From Methylacidiphilaceae bacterium (GTDB lineage: Bacteria > Verrucomicrobiota > Verrucomicrobiia > Methylacidiphilales > Methylacidiphilaceae), in NCBI GenBank assembly GCA_028687155.1, contig JAQUAR010000102.1:1-6252 (forward strand): DNA of 6,252 nt, in the 5' to 3' direction. Positions 1-6,125 of the stretch are shown piece after piece. The position numbers and the translations under genes are program-made. The notes beneath the pieces were generated by a model that saw only the letters and a program-made list of their open reading frames with translations, ran no database searches and was not told the origin of the DNA. Each line of letters starts with the position of its first letter. Positions within the stretch are counted from its first letter, which is position 1.

Positions 1-1057
1 AGCCCGACGCAAGGCGCCCGTTCGAAGTGGGCTGCCAGACCATTCCGCAGTCTTTTGCGGCGGCCGTGGCGACGATGTAGGGGGTCGTTTGGATGAAATG
101 GCCGAAAAGGAAGCGCGGTCCAAGGGCTCCCGCCGAGAGATACCAGGCGAACTTAGCCCGCTGCTCCTCTGCCTGGGCGGCGGCTTCCAGAAAATGAGCT
201 TGATCCAGGAGGCCGAACTCCTTCATCAGCGCGGATTCGATCTCTGCTGTCTCGGGGTGAGCCGCCCACTGCACCCCACCGCTGATTGCGAGCCCAAGGA
301 AGCGGGCATCTCCCGAATAGGCGCGGCAGAAGTCGAGATAGTGTCGAAACATCGCCCGCGCTTCCTCCAAGGAATAGCCGCGAGGGATCCAGACGCTATG
401 GAAGAAGCGGATCCCGGAATCGATTTTGGCCTGGATCTGGTTTTCCTGGAAAGGTCCCGACTTTAGTCGGTCTCTGGGCTCGGCGGAGCCGACCGAGAGG
501 GGTTCCCAGCGGCTTTCAATCCCCGGGTCTGCGAAATCGTATGCAGTGGTGATCCCGTTGCGCAGAAAATCGAGTGCGCCGTGCAAAACAAGCCAGTAAA
601 TATCGCCTGCGGTAGCTTTCTGAGTATAGCGACTCATGGTCGGGATCCATCCGTAGAGGGTCTGATCGGTGCCCAAGCCCCGCGAACCGCTAGTCGAAAG
701 ATGGCTGTGAGCCGAAACGAAGCCGGGCGCAACGATCATGCCTTGAGCGTCGATGGTCTCTAGGGCTGCGGCGGCGTCTGGCGGAGGATCTCCAGCGCCG
801 ATGGCCAGGATCTTGCCGTCCGCTCCGACCGCCATATAGCCATGGAGGACTTGCGGCGCTTCCGCGGCGATCGGCAACAGGGTGGCGTGGGTAATGAGCA
901 GAGAGGGTTTGGCAATGCCGACGACCAAGCCTTCCAGCCAAAAGAGAATAAGAAGGAGTGCAATCCGGAGTGGTTTGTCTCCCCTCGGATTGGCCGGTCG
1001 ATGACGAGAGTTCGCCGTATGCGTGGAAGGGCTCTCTCGGCTTAACGGCTGCAACAT
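1..1057 (-). CDS. Amidohydrolase-family metal-dependent hydrolase, N-terminally anchored, 3' end beyond the window
   Basis: The frame is open from ATG at 1057 to the left edge (352 residues, no stop), so the C-terminus is missing. Visible marks of the amidohydrolase superfamily (chlorohydrolase/deaminase branch) are: an N-terminal beta-sandwich start (LLITHATLLPIAAEAP, about 53-68); the metal-binding HxH in GFVSAHSHL (H117, H119); a probable third ligand H288 in DQAHFLEA with E291; a fourth, H320, in LFGHFIQ; and the substrate-loop motif QPTSNGRLASG at the edge. The last Asp ligand would lie outside. Such enzymes hydrolyse or deaminate C-N or C-halogen bonds; the substrate cannot be read. Residues 31-48 are hydrophobic after a basic stretch, suggesting a signal peptide or membrane anchor, which is unusual for this mostly cytosolic family. 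No clear Shine-Dalgarno precedes the ATG. It lies inside the preceding small ORF (16-bp overlap), so translational coupling is likely. The next in-frame ATG is codon 75, too far in for the fold. Confidence 0.88.
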   Translation of the reverse strand, partial: MLQPLSRESPSTHTANSRHRPANPRGDKPLRIALLLILFWLEGLVVGIAKPSLLITHATLLPIAAEAPQVLHGYMAVGADGKILAIGAGDPPPDAAAALETIDAQGMIVAPGFVSAHSHLSTSGSRGLGTDQTLYGWIPTMSRYTQKATAGDIYWLVLHGALDFLRNGITTAYDFADPGIESRWEPLSVGSAEPRDRLKSGPFQENQIQAKIDSGIRFFHSVWIPRGYSLEEARAMFRHYLDFCRAYSGDARFLGLAISGGVQWAAHPETAEIESALMKEFGLLDQAHFLEAAAQAEEQRAKFAWYLSAGALGPRFLFGHFIQTTPYIVATAAAKDCGMVWQPTSNGRLASG

Positions 1058-1446
1058 TGCCGATCGGCCCGGAATGGGAATAGCCTCACTGAGACGCCCG
1101 CAAAGGAGCGGCGCGTTGCGGCTTCTGGCCTTGGCCGCACGAACAAGACCCTGGACAGCTCTTCCGACCGTTGCTCAGCAACCGGCATAGGCTTCGGATT
1201 CTCCGCTTGAGGTCGGGCGTCATCGGGCGGCGCCTCTTGCGGAGAGGGAGGCCGTCTTTGCTCGGGCGATCCCGAATCCGGAGTCGCCTTGGGCTCTTCT
1301 TCCCCATTCTGGCCCGCACTCGTTCCCGGTAGGGAGAGAAGGGAGAGAAGGGGGAGAAGGAGGCAGAGGCTCACCCCCAGCGCGGCAAGGGAGAATCTCC
1401 GTTGCCACAGCGGCCGCTGGTCTCTTGTTCTTCCTCGTGCCTGCAT
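1042..1446 (-). CDS. Small Pro-rich exported or membrane-anchored hypothetical protein
   Basis: This 134-residue ORF belongs to no family I recognise. It has a basic N-terminus (residues 1-18, seven Arg), a very hydrophobic Leu-rich core (about 19-40), and a plausible signal-peptidase site near TSAG|QNG (43-47). An acidic and Pro-rich stretch follows (about 48-95), then a short basic tail ending in QCCSR. It is therefore probably a secreted or anchored periplasmic protein. It lies 30 bp after exbB and is in the same frame: the exbB TAA is followed by eleven sense codons before this ATG. Its stop overlaps the amidohydrolase start by 16 bp. The position right after exbB is where exbD is usually found, but it does not look like ExbD. 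A 9-bp tandem repeat encodes part of the hydrophobic core. Codon usage is mixed and the ribosome binding site weak, so it could be non-coding. The ATG at 1477 opens a different frame that I judge a shadow. Confidence 0.5.
   Translation of the reverse strand: MQARGRTRDQRPLWQRRFSLAALGVSLCLLLPLLSLLSLPGTSAGQNGEEEPKATPDSGSPEQRRPPSPQEAPPDDARPQAENPKPMPVAEQRSEELSRVLFVRPRPEAATRRSFAGVSVRLFPFRADRQCCSR
1331..1360. repeat. 9-bp imperfect tandem repeat, three units
   Basis: About three units of GGGAGAGAA (plus strand; the third is altered) stand in tandem. On the minus strand they encode the Leu-Leu-Ser/Leu-Leu-Pro triplets of the hydrophobic core of the small hypothetical protein. The unit is a multiple of three, so slippage would change the length of the core and not the frame. 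Confidence 0.75.
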
Positions 1447-1472
1447 CGCGGCCTGCCCGAAAAGGTCTTCCC

Positions 1473-1599
1473 CCCATTATCTTGTTGCGGGAGAGACTTC
1501 TGAATAGTGGGTGGCGGGCGACGCAAAGTGGATCTCCCGGCCGCGGCTTTGGAGGAGAAGCTCGACGTTGGTCGCGGAGGTTTCGAGGTCGAACTGGAG
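1473..1599. repeat. 127-bp exact direct repeat, copy 1 (3' end of exbB)
   Basis: It is identical base for base to 6126-6252, at an offset of 4653 bp. Identity starts 4 bp outside the exbB stop codon: base 1472 is C while base 6125 is G. The stretch covers the last 40 exbB codons, the stop, and four further bases. How far identity extends to the right cannot be known, because copy 2 stops at the window edge. Confidence 0.97.
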
Positions 1600-2151
1600 A
1601 TTGGCCAGCTTACGGCCGAAGTAGTTGAAGGGGATGAGGGCGAAGATGGCGAGCGCCAGCCCCGTGGCGGTGGCGATCAGGGCCTCCGCGATTCCCCCGC
1701 TGACCTTGACGGCCGCCAACTCCTCATTCCCCACGAAGTGGAAGGCGTTCATGATACCGGTTACGGTTCCCAGGAGGCCCAGAAGGGGACCGAGGGTGAC
1801 GACCGTATCCAGGACGGCAAGTCCCCGGCCGGCTTGCTTGAGCTCGAAGCCCGCGGCCACCTGGAGGGCGTTCTGGAGGGAAGTTTCATGATGGCTCAGC
1901 CCCCACCCGATCATCTTCATGACCGGATCCTTCGAGGTCCGCGCCAGCTTGGCCGCCTCCTCGATCTGGCCGTTCTTGAGCAGGCTGTAGACTTCGGAGA
2001 CCTTGCTCTCCTGCCGGCGGAGTCGCACCATCGACCACCAGAAGATCCGCTCGAGCACGGTCACGATCGCGACCAGCGCGACCAAGAGCAGCGGCCACAT
2101 GATCGGGCCTCCTCGGGAGAAGGTGTTGAGGACGATATTGGCGAAGATCAT
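1477..2151 (-). CDS. exbB: ExbB/TolQ/MotA-family proton channel, ExbB type
   Basis: This 224-residue inner-membrane subunit would use the proton motive force to energise TonB for transport across the outer membrane. The layout is typical of ExbB/TolQ: membrane segment 1 at about 17-38, a cytoplasmic loop (about 40-115), segment 2 at about 116-138 and segment 3 at about 155-178. Family signatures are visible: TLGPLLGLLGTVTGIMNAF (119-137) and GGIAEALIATATGLALAI (152-169), with Thr residues lining the proposed proton path (T129, T131, T161, T163). The start ATG at 2151 has AGGAGA 4 bp upstream. It begins 30 bp after the tonB stop, so the two are probably co-transcribed and work together. No exbD follows, though the channel normally needs ExbD, so the partner must be elsewhere or lost. 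The 3' 123 bp are duplicated exactly at the right edge. TolQ or a MotA-like protein is an alternative, but the adjoining tonB favours ExbB. Confidence 0.93.
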   Translation of the reverse strand: MIFANIVLNTFSRGGPIMWPLLLVALVAIVTVLERIFWWSMVRLRRQESKVSEVYSLLKNGQIEEAAKLARTSKDPVMKMIGWGLSHHETSLQNALQVAAGFELKQAGRGLAVLDTVVTLGPLLGLLGTVTGIMNAFHFVGNEELAAVKVSGGIAEALIATATGLALAIFALIPFNYFGRKLANLQFDLETSATNVELLLQSRGREIHFASPATHYSEVSPATR

Positions 2152-2181
2152 CTTGTCTCCTGGGTTACGGTTGGCATGTTC

Positions 2182-2916
2182 CTACTGAAGCCGGTAGACG
2201 ATTGGGATCGTGTAGGTTCCGGAAAGGTTGGCGGGCAAGCGCCAGCGCTGTCGGATCCACTGACGGGCGGTCGAATCGAGGATGCCAAAGCCCGAGGATT
2301 GGACGACCTCCACACCCAGGAGCTTCCCTTGGGCGATCGTGAGCGCGAGCTGGACGGTCCCTTGGTATCGTCTCATGGCGGCCTCGTAGGGATAGGGGGG
2401 CTTGGGCGTGTTCGCGTCTCCGACGCGGGGGGCCGCCGCGGCATAGCGCTGGACCGGATGTGCAGGCGCCGCCGGTGCGGTTTTCTTGGCCACATGCGCC
2501 GGCATCGGCTTCGGCGGCTCCGGCCTCGGCTCGGGCTTCTTCTCCACCGGAGGGGGAATCGGCGGTGGCTGCTGCTTGGGCTGAACGAACTCGGGATTCG
2601 GCTCGGGAGGGGGCGGAGGGGTAAACTCGACTTCGATCGGAGGAGAGGCGGCTTCCTCCTGTGGAGCGGAAGCGACGGGAGTCACCGCCCCACGGAGGAG
2701 CAGGTCGATGATCGATTGGCGCTTGTCGAGAGTGCCCAGTGCCAGCAGCAAGCCGACAAAGAAGAGCACGCAGAGAAAAGCCCAGCGCTTCAGGCGCAGG
2801 CCCTCGTCCAGAGGATAGGGCGCATGGCCGAGCGGGACGACTTCCAGGCGGCCGGGGCGGTGCCGGAGGATTCGGTAGAACGTATCTGAATGGCGTGGTT
2901 CGGTTCGAGAGGTCAT
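2182..2916 (-). CDS. tonB: TonB-family energy transducer
   Basis: This 244-residue protein spans the periplasm and passes energy from ExbB(D) to outer-membrane TonB-dependent receptors. In order: a long cytoplasmic N-terminus (1-43), one membrane segment (about 44-62), a Pro/Glu/Lys-rich periplasmic spacer (about 93-140, with runs such as TPPPPPEPNPEF and PKPMPAH), an Ala/Pro linker, and a C-terminal TonB domain (about 168-244). That domain shows the usual features: PPYPYEAAMRRYQGTVQL, then a GxxxGVEVVQSSGFGILD-type strand, and a closing TIPIVYRL strand. I chose the ATG at 2916 because AGGAG (2924-2928) sits 7 bp upstream. An in-frame TTG at 2940 would add eight residues but has no such site. 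The cytoplasmic tail is longer than the roughly 11 residues of E. coli TonB. It is followed by exbB after 30 bp. No Fur-like box is evident in the upstream gap. Confidence 0.93.
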   Translation of the reverse strand: MTSRTEPRHSDTFYRILRHRPGRLEVVPLGHAPYPLDEGLRLKRWAFLCVLFFVGLLLALGTLDKRQSIIDLLLRGAVTPVASAPQEEAASPPIEVEFTPPPPPEPNPEFVQPKQQPPPIPPPVEKKPEPRPEPPKPMPAHVAKKTAPAAPAHPVQRYAAAAPRVGDANTPKPPYPYEAAMRRYQGTVQLALTIAQGKLLGVEVVQSSGFGILDSTARQWIRQRWRLPANLSGTYTIPIVYRLQ

Positions 2917-2923
2917 CGGCTCG

Positions 2924-2928
2924 CTCCT
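2924..2928 (-). promoter_or_regulatory. Ribosome binding site that decides the tonB start
   Basis: AGGAG on the minus strand, 7 bp before the ATG at 2916. It lies between the candidate TTG start (2940) and this ATG, so it supports the shorter tonB. Confidence 0.75.
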
Positions 2929-3086
2929 GTTGGACAGCAAGCAGGTAACATGCCAATCGGCGCCCCATCAGAGCCTCTCGGCGTCTCCAGGGACCGGCAG
3001 GAAGCGGCCGTGTGCCCGGACAGAGAGCGTGCCCGAGGCCCTCACCACGGCGAAGCATCCTTGACGGTCGCCTCCCGCCTATCGAC
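2929..3086. other. aceB-tonB intergenic gap
   Basis: No gene, clear promoter hexamers, Fur-like box or strong terminator hairpin is visible here. The gap is long enough to hold a promoter for tonB-exbB, and the shift in function from aceB suggests one. A minus-strand frame open from 3106 through this gap into tonB has no recognisable product and is taken as a shadow. Confidence 0.5.
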
Positions 3087-4670
3087 TTAGGCGATATAGC
3101 GTTCATAGGCCGGTATCGTGAGAAAAGCGATGAACTCCTCCGTCAGGACGAGATCGTCGAGAAGCTGGGAGGCCTCGCCCAGGTGAGGGAGCGAGCCAAG
3201 CTTCCGGCGCTCCTCCTCCCGCCAATCGACGTAGAGATCCCTCGTGAGTCGCTGGCCTTCAGAAAGCTCCACTCGATGACGGAGCCATTGCCATAACTGG
3301 GCGCGAGAGATTTCGGCCGTGGCCGTATCCTCCATGAGATGAAAGATTGCCGCCGCCCCGTTGCCCGAGAGCCAGGAGGACAAGTATTGCAAGCCCACGC
3401 TGATGTTGTTGCGGACTCCCGCCTCCGTGACGGTGCCCCCCGGAATGGCGAAATCAACGAGGTCGGCCGGGACGACCCGGACATCCTCGCGCAGCCGCTC
3501 CTTCTGGTTGGGTCGATCGACCAGGACTCGATCGAAGACCTCCCGGGCGACCGGGACGAGATCAGGATGGGCAACCCAAGTGCCGTCAAAGCCGTCTTTG
3601 CATTCCCGCTCCTTGTCTTCACGCACCTTGGCCAGTGCCCGGTCGTTGAGAGCCGCATCCCTTCGGGACGGAATGAAGGCGGCCATCCCGCCCATGGCAT
3701 GTGCGCCCCGCTTATGGCAGACGTGAACCAGGAGTTCGGTGTAAGCTCGCATGAAGGGCACGGTCATCGTCACCTGATCCCGGTCGGGCAAAACCGCCTG
3801 ATTGTCATTACAGAACTGCTTGATGGCGCTGAAGATGTAGTCCCAGCGACCCGCATTGAGTCCGCAGATGTGATCGCGCAAGGCGTAAAGGATTTCCTCC
3901 ATCTGGAAGGCTGCGGGGATTGTCTCGATCAAAACCGTGGCTTTGATCGTGCCCCGAGAGAGAGAGAGAGCATCTTCGGCAAAGCGGAAGACCGAGGCCC
4001 AGAGCTCCGCCTCCTCATAGGCCTCCAGCTTGGGGAGATAAAAGTAGGGGCCGGTTCCCCGGGCTAGCTGCTCCCTGGCATTGTGAAAGAACGCCAATCC
4101 AAAGTCGAATAGGCTACCGGAAAGGGGTTGGCCGTCAACCAAGGCATGCTTTTCCACCAAGTGCCAGCCTCGTGGGCGTACCATCAAGACGGCGGGATGC
4201 GCTCCCAGCCGGTAGCTTTTGCCTTCCGGGCTGTCGAACTGAATGCGCCGACGGACCGCGTCCTTGATATTCTTTTGACCCAGGATCACGTTGGACCACG
4301 TCGGAGTATACGCATCTTCCAGATCGGCCATGAAGACGTTGGCTCCGCTGTTGAGCGCGTTGATCATCATCTTGCGCTCCGACGGACCTGTGATCTCTAC
4401 CCTCCGGTTCTGCAACTGGTCGGGGGCCGGATTAACCTTCCAAGCTCCCTCTCGGATCTTTCCTGTATCCTCTCGGAAGGCGGGTCTGCCTTCCCTCGTC
4501 CACTTTTGCCAACGCCCGGGCCGCTCGCGTAATAGACGGGATCGGGTAGCGCCGAACTCGCGCTGCAGGTCGGCAACGAACCGCAGCGCTTCCGGCGAAA
4601 GGATCTCTTCCCAGCCGGACTCGAGCGGCCCAAGAAGCTCTACGTTGGAGATCTGCGGCGATTTGGCCAT
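3087..4670 (-). CDS. aceB: Malate synthase A
   Basis: It condenses glyoxylate with acetyl-CoA to malate and CoA, the second step of the glyoxylate shunt, in the cytosol. The 527 residues match the usual length of the A form (E. coli AceB 533). Clear motifs: [15 protein letters not shown] (113-127); [13 protein letters not shown] (163-175) with the probable active-site Arg R165; [15 protein letters not shown] (246-260) with metal-site Glu candidates; the signature [20 protein letters not shown] (265-284) with D277; [13 protein letters not shown] (322-334); [17 protein letters not shown] (359-375); and [17 protein letters not shown] (446-462), where D448 matches the catalytic base. Every key residue appears intact. 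AAGGAGG (4677-4683) lies 6 bp before the ATG. Upstream is the relic of its natural partner aceA, so the shunt cannot run from this locus alone. A 15-bp GA run lies inside the gene. If still used, it needs glyoxylate from another isocitrate lyase or another source, such as glycolate oxidation. Confidence 0.97.
   Translation of the reverse strand: MAKSPQISNVELLGPLESGWEEILSPEALRFVADLQREFGATRSRLLRERPGRWQKWTREGRPAFREDTGKIREGAWKVNPAPDQLQNRRVEITGPSERKMMINALNSGANVFMADLEDAYTPTWSNVILGQKNIKDAVRRRIQFDSPEGKSYRLGAHPAVLMVRPRGWHLVEKHALVDGQPLSGSLFDFGLAFFHNAREQLARGTGPYFYLPKLEAYEEAELWASVFRFAEDALSLSRGTIKATVLIETIPAAFQMEEILYALRDHICGLNAGRWDYIFSAIKQFCNDNQAVLPDRDQVTMTVPFMRAYTELLVHVCHKRGAHAMGGMAAFIPSRRDAALNDRALAKVREDKERECKDGFDGTWVAHPDLVPVAREVFDRVLVDRPNQKERLREDVRVVPADLVDFAIPGGTVTEAGVRNNISVGLQYLSSWLSGNGAAAIFHLMEDTATAEISRAQLWQWLRHRVELSEGQRLTRDLYVDWREEERRKLGSLPHLGEASQLLDDLVLTEEFIAFLTIPAYERYIA
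3956..3970. repeat. GA dinucleotide run (7.5 units) inside aceB
   Basis: On the plus strand this is (GA)7G. On the minus strand it encodes Leu-Ser-Leu-Ser-Arg near residues 235-239 of malate synthase. A change of one unit would shift the aceB frame, but the frame is intact here. Confidence 0.9.
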
Positions 4671-4676
4671 TGGTGG

Positions 4677-4683
4677 CCTCCTT
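4677..4683 (-). promoter_or_regulatory. Strong Shine-Dalgarno of aceB
   Basis: AAGGAGG, 6 bp upstream of the aceB ATG. It lies in the 63-bp spacer between the old aceA stop codon and aceB, so the former operon spacer with its own translation signal is preserved although aceA is dead. Confidence 0.85.
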
Positions 4684-4733
4684 TCTTTTGTTGCTACGGC
4701 AGTCCTCTTCTCCCTTTCCCTTTGCGAACAGGG

Positions 4734-5003
4734 TCAAGGAAACTGTGCCCTCTCGGTAGAGCCGACCGGCGGGTTCGTTGAACTCGATTCACCGGGAGTC
4801 ATTTCCCTAGCCGCCATGCGACGCTCAAAGTAGTCCTTGGTCAGATGGAAGATGCTCTAGTGTAGGACGAGGAATCCGGCCGACAGGATGCATGGGAACC
4901 GGTATCCTATGGCCGCCCGTTCATAAGGGAAATGTACGATGAACCTCTTGTCCCAATGCTTCTTTCCATGGAATAAGGGAGAGGGTCGGGTGAGGATCGG
5001 CGC
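4734..5003 (-). pseudogene. aceA: Relic of the 3' end of an isocitrate lyase gene
   Basis: Read in the frame ending in TGA at 4734-4736, the minus strand resembles the C-terminus of isocitrate lyase, the first enzyme of the glyoxylate shunt. From 4982 downwards it reads SPLFHGKKHWDKRFI, then ERAAIGYRFPCILSAGF, then SIFHLTKDYF. Compared from memory with E. coli AceA (SPSFNWQKNLDDKTI, SDMGYKFQFITLAGI, NMFDLANAY), this aligns without a gap over about 51 positions, with about 16 identities. The last 16 codons (SSSTNPPVGSTERAQF) match TSSVTALTGSTEESQF at 9 positions. The copy is dead: about 430 N-terminal residues are absent, a TAG interrupts at 4857-4859, and about 35 codons are missing between the two matching blocks. 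The stop lies 63 bp before aceB, normal spacing for an aceA-aceB operon. Homology is clear from 4982; bases 4983-5003 are assigned less surely. Confidence 0.85.
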
Positions 5004-6062
5004 TTAGAATTGGAAGCGCAACCCGGCGATCGCGATGTTGTAATACTCGGGATACTTGATCAGCATCGTGTTGCCGCTTGTCATCAAGTAGGAAAATTGC
5101 GTCTCCTTAATATAGAGAATCTTGTACTCGGCGAAGAGGCTCCAGTGCTCGCTGAGATTGTACTGAAGCCCGACCAGCCCCTGGCCCGCAAAGGCTCCCT
5201 GGGCATAGCTGCCGGTGGTGAACAGATCCACGCCGCCGGGTCCGAAGCTCGTGCCTGATGAGGCCAGATAGGCACCGCCGACGCCGCCGCCGATGTAGGG
5301 GACAAGCCCGATCGGAGTCACAAACTTCGCCACTCCGTCGACGAGAAAGAGCCCCATGTTGAGATTCGATCCGAACTGGTAGGCAGAAATGCCGGGCTTT
5401 CCGACCACCCCTCCCGTCAAGCTCCCGCTCTCTGTCGCTTGTCCCAGATAGAACGCTTCGAACTGGGCCGCAGGCTGTAACCAGTAGCTCTTGGCAGAGT
5501 CTAGCGCGATGCTCCGAAAGTTATAGCCGACCTGGATGCCCCCGACCGCTGCCGTCCCGACGGCCGCGCGTCCCCCGGCGGAGAAGAGCGGGGGCGAATC
5601 GAGTGCGCCCACGCCATTACTCATGCCAAAGGCGGCGCCTCCAAAGATTCCGAAGTAGAGCCCGGTCTTGGGCCCGAGCGCTTCCTTCGCCGACGGAGCC
5701 GGAGTTTCCTTCATTCCCTGTTCCCCGGCGGGCTCGTTGCTCCCCGTCGGGGCTGAAGCCTCCGGTGCAGAAGAGGTTGCCGTGGCCGGTGCAGCATTGG
5801 CTGGGGCCTCCGCAGCGGCAGGCTCCGACGTGACGGCGGGAGCGGCCTGCTCGGAAGGAGCCGGGGCGCTTTCCGCGGAATCGGCGGTCGGGGCGGCCGC
5901 CGCCGCTTGCTCCGTGCCAGGTGCGGCGTTCTCCGCCGCTTGAACGAGGATCGGCGTACTCAGCCAGAGGAGGCAAGTCGCCAGCGGCCAACACCGCTTT
6001 CGCCAAGAGTTCTTTTCTCTTGCTCTTATTCCAAGCTCGCCCTTATCGGGCACCGGATTCAT
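5004..6062 (-). CDS. Exported outer-membrane beta-barrel protein with Ala/Pro-rich linker
   Basis: A 352-residue protein. The N-terminus carries a basic region (RKR at 21-23), a hydrophobic core (about 24-40) and a likely signal-peptidase cut at VQA|AEN (about 42). Residues 43-126 are a low-complexity linker rich in Ala, Pro, Ser, Glu and Thr. From about 134 the protein alternates Gly/aromatic-rich strands in the manner of small OmpA/OmpW-like porin barrels (GLYFGIFGGAAFGMSNG, VPYIGGGVGGAYL, WSLFAEYKILYI). It ends in strand AIAGLRFQF with a terminal Phe, the usual signal for outer-membrane insertion by the BAM machinery. The ATG at 6062 has AGGAGG 4 bp upstream. It lies 67 bp after the exbB-like fragment and just before the aceA relic. 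The linker may cross the periplasm or contact peptidoglycan. No substrate or closer family can be named, and the lack of a TonB box or plug domain makes it no TonB-dependent receptor. Confidence 0.85.
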   Translation of the reverse strand: MNPVPDKGELGIRAREKNSWRKRCWPLATCLLWLSTPILVQAAENAAPGTEQAAAAAPTADSAESAPAPSEQAAPAVTSEPAAAEAPANAAPATATSSAPEASAPTGSNEPAGEQGMKETPAPSAKEALGPKTGLYFGIFGGAAFGMSNGVGALDSPPLFSAGGRAAVGTAAVGGIQVGYNFRSIALDSAKSYWLQPAAQFEAFYLGQATESGSLTGGVVGKPGISAYQFGSNLNMGLFLVDGVAKFVTPIGLVPYIGGGVGGAYLASSGTSFGPGGVDLFTTGSYAQGAFAGQGLVGLQYNLSEHWSLFAEYKILYIKETQFSYLMTSGNTMLIKYPEYYNIAIAGLRFQF

Positions 6063-6066
6063 GCTT

Positions 6067-6072
6067 CCTCCT
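6067..6072 (-). promoter_or_regulatory. Shine-Dalgarno of the beta-barrel gene
   Basis: AGGAGG on the minus strand, 4 bp before the ATG at 6062. A short self-complementary stretch (CTCG-AAAG-CGAG) touches its 5' side and could partly mask it, but the stem is only 4 bp. Confidence 0.7.
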
Positions 6073-6125
6073 CTCGCTTTCGAGCCGCCGGGACGTTGTT
6101 GGCATGCACCTTAAAAACCTTTCGG

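Noticed and set aside
1448..1472. Faint similarity between the sequences downstream of the two exbB copies
   Set aside because: About 12 of 20 bases match, largely in G and T runs; this does not show that the repeat once extended further.
1220..1477. Minus-strand ORF whose ATG overlaps the exbB stop
   Set aside because: The overlap looks like an operon junction, but the protein is compositionally random. The 1042-1446 ORF in a different frame has a proper signal-like segment and links to the next gene.
1507..2889. Plus-strand open frame of 460 codons
   Set aside because: It runs antisense across exbB and tonB, whose proteins have clear family motifs. Its own translation is a low-complexity mix rich in Gly, Arg, Asp and Glu, with no domain, as expected for the mirror of GC-rich coding DNA.
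2917..3086. Fur box or other metal-responsive operator before tonB
   Set aside because: No AT-rich palindrome resembling the Fur consensus is visible in the gap.
2165..3106. Minus-strand open frame of 313 codons overlapping tonB
   Set aside because: It lies in another frame of tonB, is rich in Arg, Pro and Ala, and has no recognisable motif; tonB itself is well supported.
3339..4067. Plus-strand open frame of 242 codons inside aceB
   Set aside because: Antisense to the conserved core of malate synthase; a shadow frame.
4709..4737. TTGACC followed by an A/G-rich stretch upstream of aceB as a promoter
   Set aside because: No acceptable -10 hexamer lies about 17 bp downstream, and the motif spans the old aceA stop, so a chance match is likely.
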